This document shows positions 63,767-64,000 of a DNA stretch of 64,000 nucleotides, one piece after another. Under the pieces are notes generated by a model. That model was not told the DNA's origin and ran no database searches. It worked only from the letters and a program-made list of their open reading frames with translations. This DNA is from Tragulus kanchil. Lineage: Eukaryota > Chordata > Mammalia > Artiodactyla > Tragulidae. The position numbers and the translations under genes were made by a program. The stretch spans positions 296,350,897-296,414,896 of the forward strand of contig JAIOJX010000032.1 of assembly GCA_022376925.1 (NCBI GenBank), given 5' to 3'. Each line of letters opens with the position of its first letter. The stretch's first letter is position 1.

Positions 63767-63960
63767 CCCTGCTTGGAACTTGAACCCACGTGGCTGGAGC
63801 TTGAACCTAGCCAAAACCAGTTTGGGACTTTAACCCACGTGGCTAAGACTTAACCCCAGCCAAAACTCTGCTTGGGACTTGAACCCACATAGTCAGGACT
63901 CAATCCCGGCCAAAACCCTGTCTGGGACTCGAACCCACGCAACCGGGACTTAATCCAGCA
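63767..63960. repeat. ~50-bp minisatellite, four diverged units
   Basis: Units 63767-63816, 63817-63865, 63866-63915 and 63916-63960 share GGGACTTGAACCCACGTGGC and CCAGCCAAAACCCTG. Each unit is itself two ~25-bp half repeats. A more degraded unit lies at 63731-63766, and the array may continue past the window edge. Confidence 0.85.
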
Positions 63961-64000
63961 CGCACCCAACGTCTGGACCCACTAAGGCTCAGGTTCTTCG

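Noticed and set aside
63000..64000. An IDH2 exon at the right end
   Set aside because: Expected from synteny further upstream of SEMA4B, but no exon-like frame is present; only L1, SINE and minisatellite sequence is seen.

Overview
This window reads as nuclear DNA of a ruminant (Pecora). It is packed with artiodactyl-specific retroposons on both strands: Bov-tA, the BovB-derived ART2A type, short and long CHR-type Glu-tRNA SINEs, and 5'-truncated L1s. Older mammalian fossils (MIR, L2, MER5A-like, Tigger-like, CR1/L3-like) also occur. Nothing bacterial, viral or CRISPR-like is present. Almost every open frame is a shadow of a SINE or an L1 ORF2 fossil.

One protein-coding exon is recognisable. 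It is the first coding exon of a class 4 semaphorin, most likely SEMA4B, on the minus strand (8842-8968) inside a CpG island (about 8200-9560). It encodes a Leu/Pro-rich signal peptide and the start of the mature chain, and ends in a GTGAGT donor in phase 1. On this reading 1-8841 is the 5' part of intron 1 and 9561-64000 is upstream intergenic DNA, which from recalled mammalian synteny leads towards IDH2. A GC-rich patch near 34.6 kb, with a perfect 14-bp RFX X-box palindrome and two CTCF-like cores, is the only other candidate regulatory locus.

The dominant structure is unexpected. There are 19 head-to-tail, nearly identical duplications, all with a period of 1031-1174 bp, spread from 3190 to 62761. 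They have no common sequence, and they cut through SINEs and L1s at random. Differences cluster at copy edges, and several junctions carry 15-50 bp of unrelated sequence. The uniform length and edge errors point to unmerged contig-end overlaps in the assembly rather than biology. Removing one copy of each leaves about 43 kb of true sequence.

Layout: 1-8.2 kb, SEMA4B intron 1 with D1 and D2; 8.2-9.6 kb, promoter and exon; 9.6-19.7 kb, D3-D6 with two L1 insertions that have clear target-site duplications; 19.7-29 kb, old fossils plus D7 and D8; 29-39 kb, D9-D12 and the GC-rich patch; 39-54.6 kb, a dense SINE/L1 cluster with nested insertions and D13-D16; 54.6-64 kb, older repeats, D17-D19 and a short ~50-bp minisatellite at the right edge. 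Repeat family names rest on remembered consensus features, not on a database search.
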